A stretch of DNA of 13,788 nucleotides from Bacteroidota bacterium. Lineage in GTDB: Bacteria; Bacteroidota; Bacteroidia; J057. The notes under the pieces were generated by a model. The model was given only the letters and a program-made list of their open reading frames with translations, did not search any database and had not been told where the DNA came from. The stretch is taken from positions 1 to 13,788 of the forward strand of contig CAUJFT010000371.1 in assembly GCA_963169475.1 (NCBI GenBank), given 5' to 3'. Made by a program: the position numbers and the translations under genes. This document shows, in pieces, positions 1-6,889 of the stretch (positions within the stretch are counted from its first letter, which is position 1; each line of letters opens with the position of its first letter).

Positions 1-1374
1 CCCATTCCAGAAGTTTCGATAATCTCTTGACCAATCATTATTGTTATTGGCTAACGCATTGAGCCGGAAAGCGGTAAAAACAGCATCATAGGAGTTACCG
101 GCATCTTCGTGTGTAGCATAAGCACGAATAAAATATTTATCGGGCTTTCTTAGCTCTATTCGGTTTTGGTAAAATTGAATCCCTTTGAGGCTATAACGGT
201 TATCTCCCTGATATACAGTGGTTCCTGTTCCAAAATTAAACGCATAAATAGCCTCCAATTCACGGTGAAATTTATAGTGAAGAGAAGTACTTGCCTTCAT
301 ATTTCGGGTATCGTAATCTACAAGGTCATCTTCATTATATCCCGTTCTGTGCCAGATACCTAACCCGGGAGAATTAATCCTCCCGCTATAGCTTGAAGCA
401 TTATTATAGCCATCTGTTAGGTTTTCATCTCCATAGCGATTTACGGCATCATACCCACCGGGATTCGTATCTACTTGTATCTTAGCCGAATTAGATACCT
501 GATAATTGGTCGCCTGCCAATCTTTGGCAGTAAAGGCATAGAGGTTTACTTTGAATGCAAATTTATCGGAACCGGCTTTATTTTTAAAAACATGGGCATA
601 CCGCAAGGCAAATTCTCCCATCATTCTTTCTGCTCCTTTAAAGGAAATGCTAAGACCCGGAAATAAAAAGGGGTCTTTGGTTGTCATGCTAATTACTCCA
701 TTAAAGGCATTAGGCCCATAGAAAGCGGAACTTGCCCCTACGATTAAGTCCACTTTCTGAACGTCAAGGTCGGAGGCGCCCAAAAAATTTCCCAAAGAAA
801 AATTCAGACCCGGAGACTGATTGTCCACCCAATCAATAATCTGAAGAGAACGAACCGGTGAAGTGCTATTGAAACCACGTGTATTTATGACCTTAAATCC
901 TAGACTAGCAGAAGTTAAATCTACTCCTTTGAGCTGCCCAAGTCCCTCATAAAAATTGACGGCGGGGGTTTCCTTTATCGCAATAACATCTAAAGCCTCC
1001 ACCGTTAGAGGGGCAGTTTTTTGTTTTTCAGAAATACGAGTATCGGTAATGATAACCTCATTCGTAGATTCACTATTTTGGGACACCTTTAAGCCAAAAG
1101 TATAGCTTGATTTTAATGACTTTATTTCTGATTTTAATTCGTCATATCCTAAATAATTGATTACAAGTATAAAAGGAGGAGAAATAGGAGATTCAATCTC
1201 AAACCGTCCTTTTTCATCGGTATATCCGCCTGTATCTGTTCCCTCTACCGTAATCGTTGCCCCCACAAGCACTTCATTTGTCAAATTGTCTGTAACCGTT
1301 CCCGATATGATATTTTGGGCAGAAAGTTGGAGGCTTAATATCATAAGAAACGCAAAAAAACTTGTTTTAATCAT
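1..1374 (-). CDS. TonB-dependent outer-membrane receptor, 5' part (458 codons; cut by left window edge)
   Basis: Reading leftward from an ATG at 1374, the frame stays open to base 1, so only the N-terminal 458 residues are present. Residues 1-19 (MIKTSFFAFLMILSLQLSA) form a signal peptide. Residues about 21-100 are a carboxypeptidase-D regulatory-like beta-sandwich (GTVTDNLTNEVLVGATITV, then GGYTDEKGRFEI), common at the front of Bacteroidota TonB receptors. Residues about 118-235 are the plug domain, with the typical end VDLIVGASSAFYGPNAFNGV followed by ISMTTKDP. The rest is the first part of the beta-barrel, rich in aromatic residues and short turns. The role should be energised uptake of a substrate across the outer membrane. 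The substrate cannot be told, and no SusD-like partner is in view on this side. A 38-base element shared with the RT-cas1 upstream region lies 17 bases before the start codon. Confidence 0.9.
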   Translation of the reverse strand, partial: MIKTSFFAFLMILSLQLSAQNIISGTVTDNLTNEVLVGATITVEGTDTGGYTDEKGRFEIESPISPPFILVINYLGYDELKSEIKSLKSSYTFGLKVSQNSESTNEVIITDTRISEKQKTAPLTVEALDVIAIKETPAVNFYEGLGQLKGVDLTSASLGFKVINTRGFNSTSPVRSLQIIDWVDNQSPGLNFSLGNFLGASDLDVQKVDLIVGASSAFYGPNAFNGVISMTTKDPFLFPGLSISFKGAERMMGEFALRYAHVFKNKAGSDKFAFKVNLYAFTAKDWQATNYQVSNSAKIQVDTNPGGYDAVNRYGDENLTDGYNNASSYSGRINSPGLGIWHRTGYNEDDLVDYDTRNMKASTSLHYKFHRELEAIYAFNFGTGTTVYQGDNRYSLKGIQFYQNRIELRKPDKYFIRAYATHEDAGNSYDAVFTAFRLNALANNNNDWSRDYRNFWNG

Positions 1375-1391
1375 TTTGTGATACGTAATTA

Positions 1392-1429
1392 TAAGTACTG
1401 GTTTGAAATTAGTTTATGATATCATTTTC
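1392..1429 (-). repeat. 38-base element, copy 1, upstream of the TonB-receptor gene
   Basis: Aligned without gaps to 13751-13788, it matches at 34 of 38 positions, and all four differences are transitions. Read toward the receptor gene, the core is ATAAACTAATTTCAAACCAG followed by TACTTA. Inside it, AAACTA and AAACCA sit 11 bases apart, one helical turn, a spacing seen in direct-repeat sites of some response regulators. It ends 17 bases before the receptor ATG. It could be a regulator site, part of a promoter, or a dispersed repeat. No clear Bacteroidota -7 motif (TAnnTTTG) is visible next to it. Confidence 0.6.
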
Positions 1430-1680
1430 AGTTAAAAAAACTGATAAACAATTATTTGTGAAGACTAAAAACTTATCATTAAAAACTAAGAACTACTTAG
1501 GTTCAAATATGTGTTAGTATTTACGAAACCTCACGCTTAAACGCCCCATCGTTCAATGTTTGGCTAAAAGCTATATTGTTATTTTCTTTTGGGAATGAAT
1601 TACAAGGATTTTATACACTTTTGTAGCCGTACCAAGCCTGTTTTTTATAGAAAATAGAAATACAAAACGCCGCTTAACAA

Positions 1681-1717
1681 CAACAAGCGGGACAATTACA
1701 AAAAGTCCTGCTTGTTG
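1681..1717 (-). terminator. Hairpin terminator after the secreted hydrolase gene
   Basis: The arms 1681-1693 (CAACAAGCGGGAC) and 1705-1717 (GTCCTGCTTGTTG) pair over 13 positions with a single G-T wobble, around an 11-base loop. On the minus strand the hairpin starts 27 bases past the hydrolase stop. It is followed by moderately T-rich sequence (TTGTTAAGCG, then GTTTTGTATTTC). No pure T run follows directly, so it may be a weak intrinsic terminator or a 3'-end stabilising stem. Confidence 0.6.
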
Positions 1718-1744
1718 CTGCACGAGAATTATCGTTCACACGGG

Positions 1745-3289
1745 TTATTCAAACATTATTTTTCCGGTTCCTTCTCCTTCTTTGAAACGAATACGGAGGT
1801 AATATATGCCCGCTGTCAATCCTTTTCTTTCCAAAACATAGGTTGGTGAAGCAATATCTTCTTCTTTGAATACTTCTTTTCCGGTAATGTCCATAACAGA
1901 AACCGCAAGGATTAGGTCATTTTTATTTCCCTTGATAGCTACTTGTGTTTTAGCCGGATTAGGGTATAGTTTTAGGTCTTTATTAAAGGCATTATTGATG
2001 CTAACCAAGTTAAGTGCTCCCACAAGACGCGGGTTTAAGTATCCCATAATGGAGTCAATATAAAGTCTTCCTTTGGTTGCAGACATATCGGGGTTACCTA
2101 ATCTTGCTTTGCAAACAGCAGTAGAACCAGCTCCGGGCTGCTGCGAGTTTACGGCAGCTTCATACCAAGTCTCATTCCACCAATCCCAAGGGCTTCCTTC
2201 CGGAAAATTAGGATAAGGATTACCATCGGGGCAAGTAGTAGTTTGGGTAGTAGGCATAGGTCTGATGATAGGAAACATTCCCTCATTCCCATTGTTTAGG
2301 GAATTAGCACGCAGGGTATAAGGGTCATTAAAACCTGCCGCTGCTGCAATGATTGTATTATTGTTTCCCAATTGGTTTGCAATACGAAGTACATCATAGG
2401 TACCGGATACGTTTACTACGAAATCTCCGGTAGTAGGTACAATTACGCCTCCATAAGTATAGGGAGCAAAGGGGTCAGTAGGACAATGAAAGCCAATCAT
2501 GGGTGGCTCTCCAGCTTCGAGCCAAGTAGAATCACCTAATGCGCCCCCGAGATTGAATACTAAATTCAAGTCAGAACTATACCCTACGTGATTGGGGCGG
2601 TTGAGTGCGGTTGAGTCTGTTCCCTCAAAATTTCCATTCACCGCAGGGATTACATAGGGCTGACCGGAAGTTGCATTAATAAACTTAGTAAGATTTAATT
2701 CGGAGGGTTTATTGAGAGTAGCTGCTCCAAAGGTGATATATCCCCCCGTACCTATTCCACCGGCAATGATAAAATCGGGGTCAATCCCATAAGGATTACT
2801 CATTTCGGCAACCGAACGGCGAAAATACCTAGCACAAGTACGTAAATCCTGAATCCCTCTATAAGCCGCATTTAATAAAGTTCCTGTGCGGGTATCTTGG
2901 TCGGGCGAAGTAGGTAGCCACCCCATACGATTGGACATAACCGCAGCTACATAGCCCCTTCTTGCAAATTGTTTGGCCATTTCAACAATCGAAGAATCCT
3001 TGCGCGACCCAGTAGCTTGACCGTTAAGTACCGGCGGTAGGAAACTTCCCGTATGACACAGAATAATAAGCGGACGAGCAGACATATTATCTCCGGAAGG
3101 CTCATATACGTCCATTCTAAGAGGACTAAGTACAGGGCTACCCGTAAGAATAGAGATATTTTGCCCATACACTACTTCTGACGTGGAGTCAAAATTAGCG
3201 AAAACTTCGGTTAAAAACCGCTGTGCATAACCTTGCATACTAAAAAGCAGTATGACGGCTAATACTGATGTTTGTAAAAGATTTTTCAT
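1745..3289 (-). CDS. Secreted alpha/beta-hydrolase-fold protein with type IX secretion sorting domain (514 aa)
   Basis: I chose the ATG at 3289 because it opens directly into a signal peptide, residues 1-23 (MKNLLQTSVLAVILLFSMQ then GYAQ). The in-frame ATG at 3352 would add 21 basic residues in front of it. Residues about 45-300 look like an esterase/lipase-type alpha/beta hydrolase: RMDVYEPSG, then an oxyanion-loop-like PLIILCHTGSF (73-83), the nucleophile-elbow region IIAGGIGTGGY (174-184), and FHCPTDPFAPY (267-277), resembling the usual HGxxDxxVPY acid-loop segment. At the elbow, the Ser of GxSxG is replaced by Gly180, so the usual nucleophile is missing. Residues about 440-514 are a type A C-terminal sorting domain (LYPNPAKTQV, GLTAGIYYLRI, final GKIMFE), which in Bacteroidota directs export through the type IX secretion system to the surface or medium. 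The substrate is unknown. It may be a non-catalytic binding protein. Confidence 0.85.
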   Translation of the reverse strand: MKNLLQTSVLAVILLFSMQGYAQRFLTEVFANFDSTSEVVYGQNISILTGSPVLSPLRMDVYEPSGDNMSARPLIILCHTGSFLPPVLNGQATGSRKDSSIVEMAKQFARRGYVAAVMSNRMGWLPTSPDQDTRTGTLLNAAYRGIQDLRTCARYFRRSVAEMSNPYGIDPDFIIAGGIGTGGYITFGAATLNKPSELNLTKFINATSGQPYVIPAVNGNFEGTDSTALNRPNHVGYSSDLNLVFNLGGALGDSTWLEAGEPPMIGFHCPTDPFAPYTYGGVIVPTTGDFVVNVSGTYDVLRIANQLGNNNTIIAAAAGFNDPYTLRANSLNNGNEGMFPIIRPMPTTQTTTCPDGNPYPNFPEGSPWDWWNETWYEAAVNSQQPGAGSTAVCKARLGNPDMSATKGRLYIDSIMGYLNPRLVGALNLVSINNAFNKDLKLYPNPAKTQVAIKGNKNDLILAVSVMDITGKEVFKEEDIASPTYVLERKGLTAGIYYLRIRFKEGEGTGKIMFE

Positions 3290-3626
3290 TTTCGTTAAAT
3301 TAATTAAATATTTGACGATATATTTTCGGCTAATGTATGATTTTTTTTTCATTTGATAACTTTTTATGCTTTTTTTGGGGAGGCAAATAGGTTAAAAATT
3401 ATCAGTATCTCTTCCCTGTTATGTTGAGTGAAGCGAAACCCCACAAGCGAGCTCACTCCATAGGGGGAAATGATTAACCCCTCTCATTCTTGATAAGACA
3501 AAATCCAGTATCAAATCGCGTTCTACCTAACAAAACCCAAATACTCATTGTTATTTTATCGCATTATTTTTTTTAATCTTTATGTTACAAAATATTCGTA
3601 TCTTTCGCAACCTTATTTTAGATTAT
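3290..3626. other. Divergent intergenic region between the hydrolase gene and the cmr operon
   Basis: This 337-base gap must hold the promoters of two divergent units: the hydrolase gene (minus) and the cmr operon (plus). It is strongly AT-rich at both ends with a more GC-rich palindromic block near 3411-3470. TATCTTTCG at 3599-3607 partly resembles the Bacteroidota -7 box (TAnnTTTG), but I find no TTG at the expected -33 distance, so I do not call it a promoter. No gene, tRNA or CRISPR repeat is seen. Confidence 0.5.
3411..3470. repeat. Imperfect palindrome in the divergent intergenic region
   Basis: The inner arms GAGTGA (3426-3431) and TCACTC (3453-3458) pair perfectly. Further out, TTCCC (3412-3416) can pair with the GGGGAA side (3464-3469), and TATG (3420-3423) with CATA (3459-3462). 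Mismatches and a bulge break the stem. It is GC-richer than its surroundings and could be a dispersed hairpin repeat, or a terminator against read-through. Whether it recurs in the genome cannot be seen here. Confidence 0.4.
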
Positions 3627-4838
3627 ATGTACAAACTAACATTTACTCTCAAACAACATACGCCCTTGATTCATTTCCAACATGACCAAGACGGGGCTAC
3701 GCTACGGGCATCGGAAGTAAAACCGAAGTTGGATAGGTTTATTATTGGCATTTTGCAAAAAGAAATGGAAAGAGAAAGCCACAGACAATTCCCGCGCAAT
3801 ACGCCAGAAGAAGAAAAATCCTTTTTGACCGCTTTTAAAAAAAAATATCCCGATTATTTGGTCGGAGGAGAAAAAGCAGAACATCTGGCTTTGCATTATC
3901 AGATGAGGGTGGAAGCCTCCGAAAGAGACCCTTCATTTGATGCTTTGATATCTGTTGGTATTGAAACTAATAAAGAGGGTAAAAGAAAACTAAAATATAA
4001 GAATCTGCCTAATTTTTTTGGAAACATGATGACAATAGACCAATACGATAAAGGGGAGACTATTAAAAAAATTAGCTTTCACAAAAAAATTAATGTTTAC
4101 TTTATACTTAGTTCGACAACTTTAAAAGATAAGATAGAAGCGAATATAAGTGATTTTTTCCTTAAACATAATTTTGGAACAAGACAAACCAAAGGCTTTG
4201 GTAGTTTTTCCATTGATGACAAAACTACTTTATTAGAGAAGCCCTTTTTTTTCTCATTAATATTGGGGCGTGGTGGGTTTTGTGAATTGTTCGAACAAAT
4301 AGAATTGTTTTACAAATGCTTAAAAAGTGGGTTAAATATTAAAACTAAAGACAATGGACAAATAGTTGATAAACTATACTACAAATCACTTATGTTTCAA
4401 TATGCTAAATCGTTATCGGAGCAATGGGATAAAAGAACTATCAGGCATGGACACTTCTTATTTCATGCTAAGTATAATAACGAAATGGCAAACCCTAAAA
4501 CAGGGATACTGAATACAAGAACTTCCTCCGAAACGGTAACTTCTTCTTTTTCAAAACCAGAGGAAAGGAAATATTATGATTTTAGAGATTTGCTCGGGTT
4601 GTCGACTGAACAAGATTGGCTTTTTTATGACAAAGCAAAAATAACCAAAAAAGTAACTTTCAACCAAGGAGAAGAAACCATAGAAATTGAGCGGTTCAAT
4701 TCTCCTATTACGTTTAAACCCATATTTGATGAGACAAAGGAACAATGGATAGTTTATATCCTCTTGAATGAGATTCCGAGTCTGTATTTAGGTGCAAACG
4801 TAGAAGTAAAAAAAATGGAGGTTCTCCTCTGCATTTGA
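3627..4838 (+). CDS. cmr1: Cmr1-like RAMP subunit of the type III-B CRISPR complex, frameshifted at its 3' end (403 aa)
   Basis: The protein begins MYKLTFTLKQHTPLIHFQHD and continues GATLRASEVKPKLDRF, the first beta strand and conserved arginine/lysine stretch of a RAMP (Cas7-like) fold. It has a glycine-rich loop GTRQTKGFGSF at about residues 184-194, the hallmark of RAMP RNA-binding proteins. Its position, first in the operon ahead of cas10, is that of cmr1. Cmr1 caps the 3' end of the crRNA-bound Cas7 filament and contacts the target. I chose the ATG at 3627 because it starts just before the first RAMP strand. An in-frame ATG at 3582 would add 15 residues of no RAMP character. The frame ends at TGA 4836-4838 after an A8 tract, and the reading clearly continues in the -1 frame. 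The intact product would be about 526 residues, so this frame alone gives a truncated protein. The family call rests on synteny and RAMP motifs rather than close similarity to archaeal Cmr1. Confidence 0.72.
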   Translation: MYKLTFTLKQHTPLIHFQHDQDGATLRASEVKPKLDRFIIGILQKEMERESHRQFPRNTPEEEKSFLTAFKKKYPDYLVGGEKAEHLALHYQMRVEASERDPSFDALISVGIETNKEGKRKLKYKNLPNFFGNMMTIDQYDKGETIKKISFHKKINVYFILSSTTLKDKIEANISDFFLKHNFGTRQTKGFGSFSIDDKTTLLEKPFFFSLILGRGGFCELFEQIELFYKCLKSGLNIKTKDNGQIVDKLYYKSLMFQYAKSLSEQWDKRTIRHGHFLFHAKYNNEMANPKTGILNTRTSSETVTSSFSKPEERKYYDFRDLLGLSTEQDWLFYDKAKITKKVTFNQGEETIEIERFNSPITFKPIFDETKEQWIVYILLNEIPSLYLGANVEVKKMEVLLCI

Positions 4839-5205
4839 CCATGTACAACCCTTTTGACTTAAATGGATATATTAAATTTGCTATCTGGAATTTTAAAGTT
4901 ACCGATTTTGTGTATGGAGCGGGGTTTTCATATAATGACGTATGTGAGGCAAAAAATATTGATGCTATATTTACACAATTAAAAAAACAGGTAAAAGACT
5001 AGACTCGGGAGGCTTCCCAAATCGCCCAAATGACGAAGCCTTAGCGTATGTCATCATGTCCAATCGCAATGATTTTCCTGATTTCGTATGGCATCTCGCT
5101 TTTATGACACTATTGTTTGGGGATAACGATGCGCTTCAGTACATGCAAAAATATGTAAAAGATAATCCTAAATATTGGCAGAACGATGATTTATATAAAT
5201 TGTAA
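4814..5205 (+). pseudogene. cmr1: Out-of-frame 3' part of cmr1 (two frameshifts at poly-A tracts)
   Basis: From 4814 the -1 frame reads NGGSPLHLTMYNPFDLNGY and carries on in protein-like sequence to LKKQVKD and a TAG at 5000-5002. At a second tract, A7 at 4981-4987, another -1 step gives LKKTGKRLDSGGFPNRPN followed by DEALAYVIMSNRNDFPDF, open to TAA at 5203-5205. Adding one A to each tract joins all three pieces into one frame of 526 codons plus stop from 3627. A separate small gene could start at ATG 4841, just after the TGA, but it would give only 53 residues. Both breaks are in homopolymers, so three readings are possible: real decay, assembly indels, or programmed frameshifting or slippage. 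Confidence 0.7.
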
Positions 5206-5220
5206 AATTACATTTCTCGC

Positions 5221-5249
5221 GGTAGGGGAGGGGAGACCTCCGCTCTACC
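5221..5249 (+). other. GC-rich hairpin between cmr1 remnant and cas10
   Basis: GGTAGGG (5221-5227) pairs with CTCTACC (5243-5249), and GGGG (5230-5233) with CCTC (5237-5240), leaving a two-base internal mismatch and a three-base loop. The octamer GCTCTACC at 5242-5249 recurs exactly at 5268-5275 and could pair with the same left arm instead. It stands out against AT-rich surroundings. No T run follows, so it is not a standard terminator. Confidence 0.4.
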
Positions 5250-5316
5250 AAAACAAGAGGACTCCTAGCTCTACCGGAAAAAACATTCATTCGCAATAAA
5301 TTTTAAACAAAAAAAT

Positions 5317-6888
5317 ATGATACAAACCCACCTCGCACTCACCATCGGACCCATCTACGGGACTTTTGCCCAAGCAAAGAAAACCCGTTCGGTATGGGCT
5401 TCGAGCTATCTTTTTAGCTGGATAATTAAACAGATTGTTGCTAAAACCAAAGATAGCTTTGACATTAGGCTACCCTATCCCGAAAAGATGGATAGCGAAT
5501 ACGGTTCAGGCTTATATGCTGACCGTATTTACTATGTAGGCGATGAGACGAATAATAAAGCCAGACTGCAAGGAATTGTAGATGAGGTTATTAAGTCCCT
5601 TGCCAAGGATATAGACGACACAGAAGAAACCTATACTTTTCTAAAATCCTATTTTAACGTTCACATTATCGAAAGCCCATTTAGGAAAGAGGATAAAACA
5701 GAGGTTTATGAATTAGCACGTGTAAACCAATTGCTTGACCTCAAAGAATTGCAGCAAAATTATGTATTTGAGATAGAAGAGAATCCTTTGTTTGAGTATT
5801 TGACCCAAAAACTCAACAACAACAGCCTGCTGAAATTAGATGCTTTTGGAGGAAGTAAAGAGAGAAAATTTCGCTCTATTTCTGAAATCGCTACCACTTC
5901 TTTGAGCAGAAATCCGCAATACAAAGACCAATACAAGAAGGTACTTGATAAGGATTTAAAACAAAAAGAAGATACGGATTTTATAGACGAGCTAAAAAAA
6001 GCCCAGATTCCTATTCTACCTCACCAAAAATACTATGCAGTTATCTACGCTGATGGCGACAATATCGGAGATGTTTTGACAAAAGCAGCAAAGAATCCCC
6101 AAGATTTGAAGGAATTTTCACGTCAATTATTTCTATTTGCACAAAAAGCAGAAAAGACCATCGCCGATTATGGAGGAAACGGGATATATTTAGGAGGAGA
6201 AGACATTTTGACTTTTGCTCCGGTTGCTTGTGTAGATAAAGATGACCCTAATAAAACGAAGACCCTTTTCGATTTAGTTCAACTATTAGACCAGGATTTT
6301 GAAGATACAATAGGTAAGTTTGCTATCGGTCAAGGGGTTCCCGAACCTACCTTAACTTATGGCATTATGATATCTTACTTCAAGCACCCTTTGAAAGAGG
6401 CTATGTCCTATGCACACAAGCTGATGGACGACAAGGGCAAGAAGAATGACAAAAACAGGATTGCCATCTGCCTACAGAAACACAGCGGACAAAGGATAGA
6501 ATGTGTGATAGAAAAAAATAAAAAAGTCTCTTACAAAAACATCAAAGACCTTATAGTCCAACATACAAGTAATCCAAAAGGTAATAATGATTTTATTGCA
6601 GGTATGATGCACAAGCTGAATGATACCCTATTTTTTGATTTATTTTCTACTGCTATAGAGGCGGATATTAATACAGGCAGAGACGAAGTCAACACAAGAC
6701 AAAAAGCCTTTTTTGACAACTTTTTTAACGAGGATATTCATAAAGCAAAAAGCGAGTTTTTGAGAGTGTTACAAGAGTTTTCCAAGACGGTATTTACGGA
6801 CTACGGCGGTACACAAGACCGCAAAAACCTCTTATTTACTGCTCTACGCTACATTCATTTTATCAACAGCACCAACGAAAGAGAATAA
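5317..6888 (+). CDS. cas10: Cas10 (Cmr2), HD-less, with GGED cyclase-type motif (523 aa)
   Basis: This is the large signature subunit of the type III-B complex. It opens with LALTIGPIYGTFAQAKKTR then SVWASSYLFSW (residues 7-35), the first palm strand and helix found after the HD domain in full-length Cmr2. At 523 residues it is far shorter than HD-containing Cmr2 (roughly 800-1000), and no HD nuclease motif precedes this strand, so single-stranded DNA cutting is not expected. The catalytic palm has YADGDNIG at 244-251 and GIYLGGEDILTF at 289-300, where GGED replaces the common GGDD. An acidic residue is kept in the third position, as in GGDEF/GGEEF cyclases, so cyclic oligoadenylate synthesis from ATP is plausible. 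No zinc-finger CxxC pair is seen. The ATG follows an AAACAAAAAAAT leader, and the gene leads a tight block with cmr3 one base downstream. Confidence 0.92.
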   Translation: MIQTHLALTIGPIYGTFAQAKKTRSVWASSYLFSWIIKQIVAKTKDSFDIRLPYPEKMDSEYGSGLYADRIYYVGDETNNKARLQGIVDEVIKSLAKDIDDTEETYTFLKSYFNVHIIESPFRKEDKTEVYELARVNQLLDLKELQQNYVFEIEENPLFEYLTQKLNNNSLLKLDAFGGSKERKFRSISEIATTSLSRNPQYKDQYKKVLDKDLKQKEDTDFIDELKKAQIPILPHQKYYAVIYADGDNIGDVLTKAAKNPQDLKEFSRQLFLFAQKAEKTIADYGGNGIYLGGEDILTFAPVACVDKDDPNKTKTLFDLVQLLDQDFEDTIGKFAIGQGVPEPTLTYGIMISYFKHPLKEAMSYAHKLMDDKGKKNDKNRIAICLQKHSGQRIECVIEKNKKVSYKNIKDLIVQHTSNPKGNNDFIAGMMHKLNDTLFFDLFSTAIEADINTGRDEVNTRQKAFFDNFFNEDIHKAKSEFLRVLQEFSKTVFTDYGGTQDRKNLLFTALRYIHFINSTNERE

Positions 6889-6889
6889 T

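Larger units (their letters stand above)
1375..1744. other. 370-base intergenic region without a gene
   Basis: This gap separates the receptor start from the end of the hydrolase gene, both on the minus strand. Its left part holds the 38-base element and presumably the receptor promoter. Its right part holds a strong hairpin that fits a terminator for the hydrolase gene. I see no tRNA, no convincing small open frame and no CRISPR repeats in it. Confidence 0.6.

Noticed and set aside
166..666. Plus-strand open frames at 166-363 and 475-666
   Set aside because: Both are antisense to the TonB-receptor frame, which reads as a good signal peptide, plug and barrel.
3290..3352. Upstream in-frame ATG (3352) for the hydrolase
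   Set aside because: It would put 21 basic residues before a signal peptide that starts cleanly at 3289.
3599..3607. Bacteroidota-type -7 box TATCTTTCG before cmr1
   Set aside because: It differs from TAnnTTTG by an inserted C, and no TTG lies at the expected -33 distance.
3582..3626. Upstream in-frame ATG (3582) for cmr1
   Set aside because: The added 15 residues do not belong to a RAMP fold, and the ATG at 3627 directly precedes the first conserved strand.
4841..5002. Separate 53-codon gene starting right after the cmr1 TGA
   Set aside because: The sequence continues the cmr1 protein without a break across the A8 tract and again past its own TAG, so a frameshifted cmr1 end is the simpler reading.
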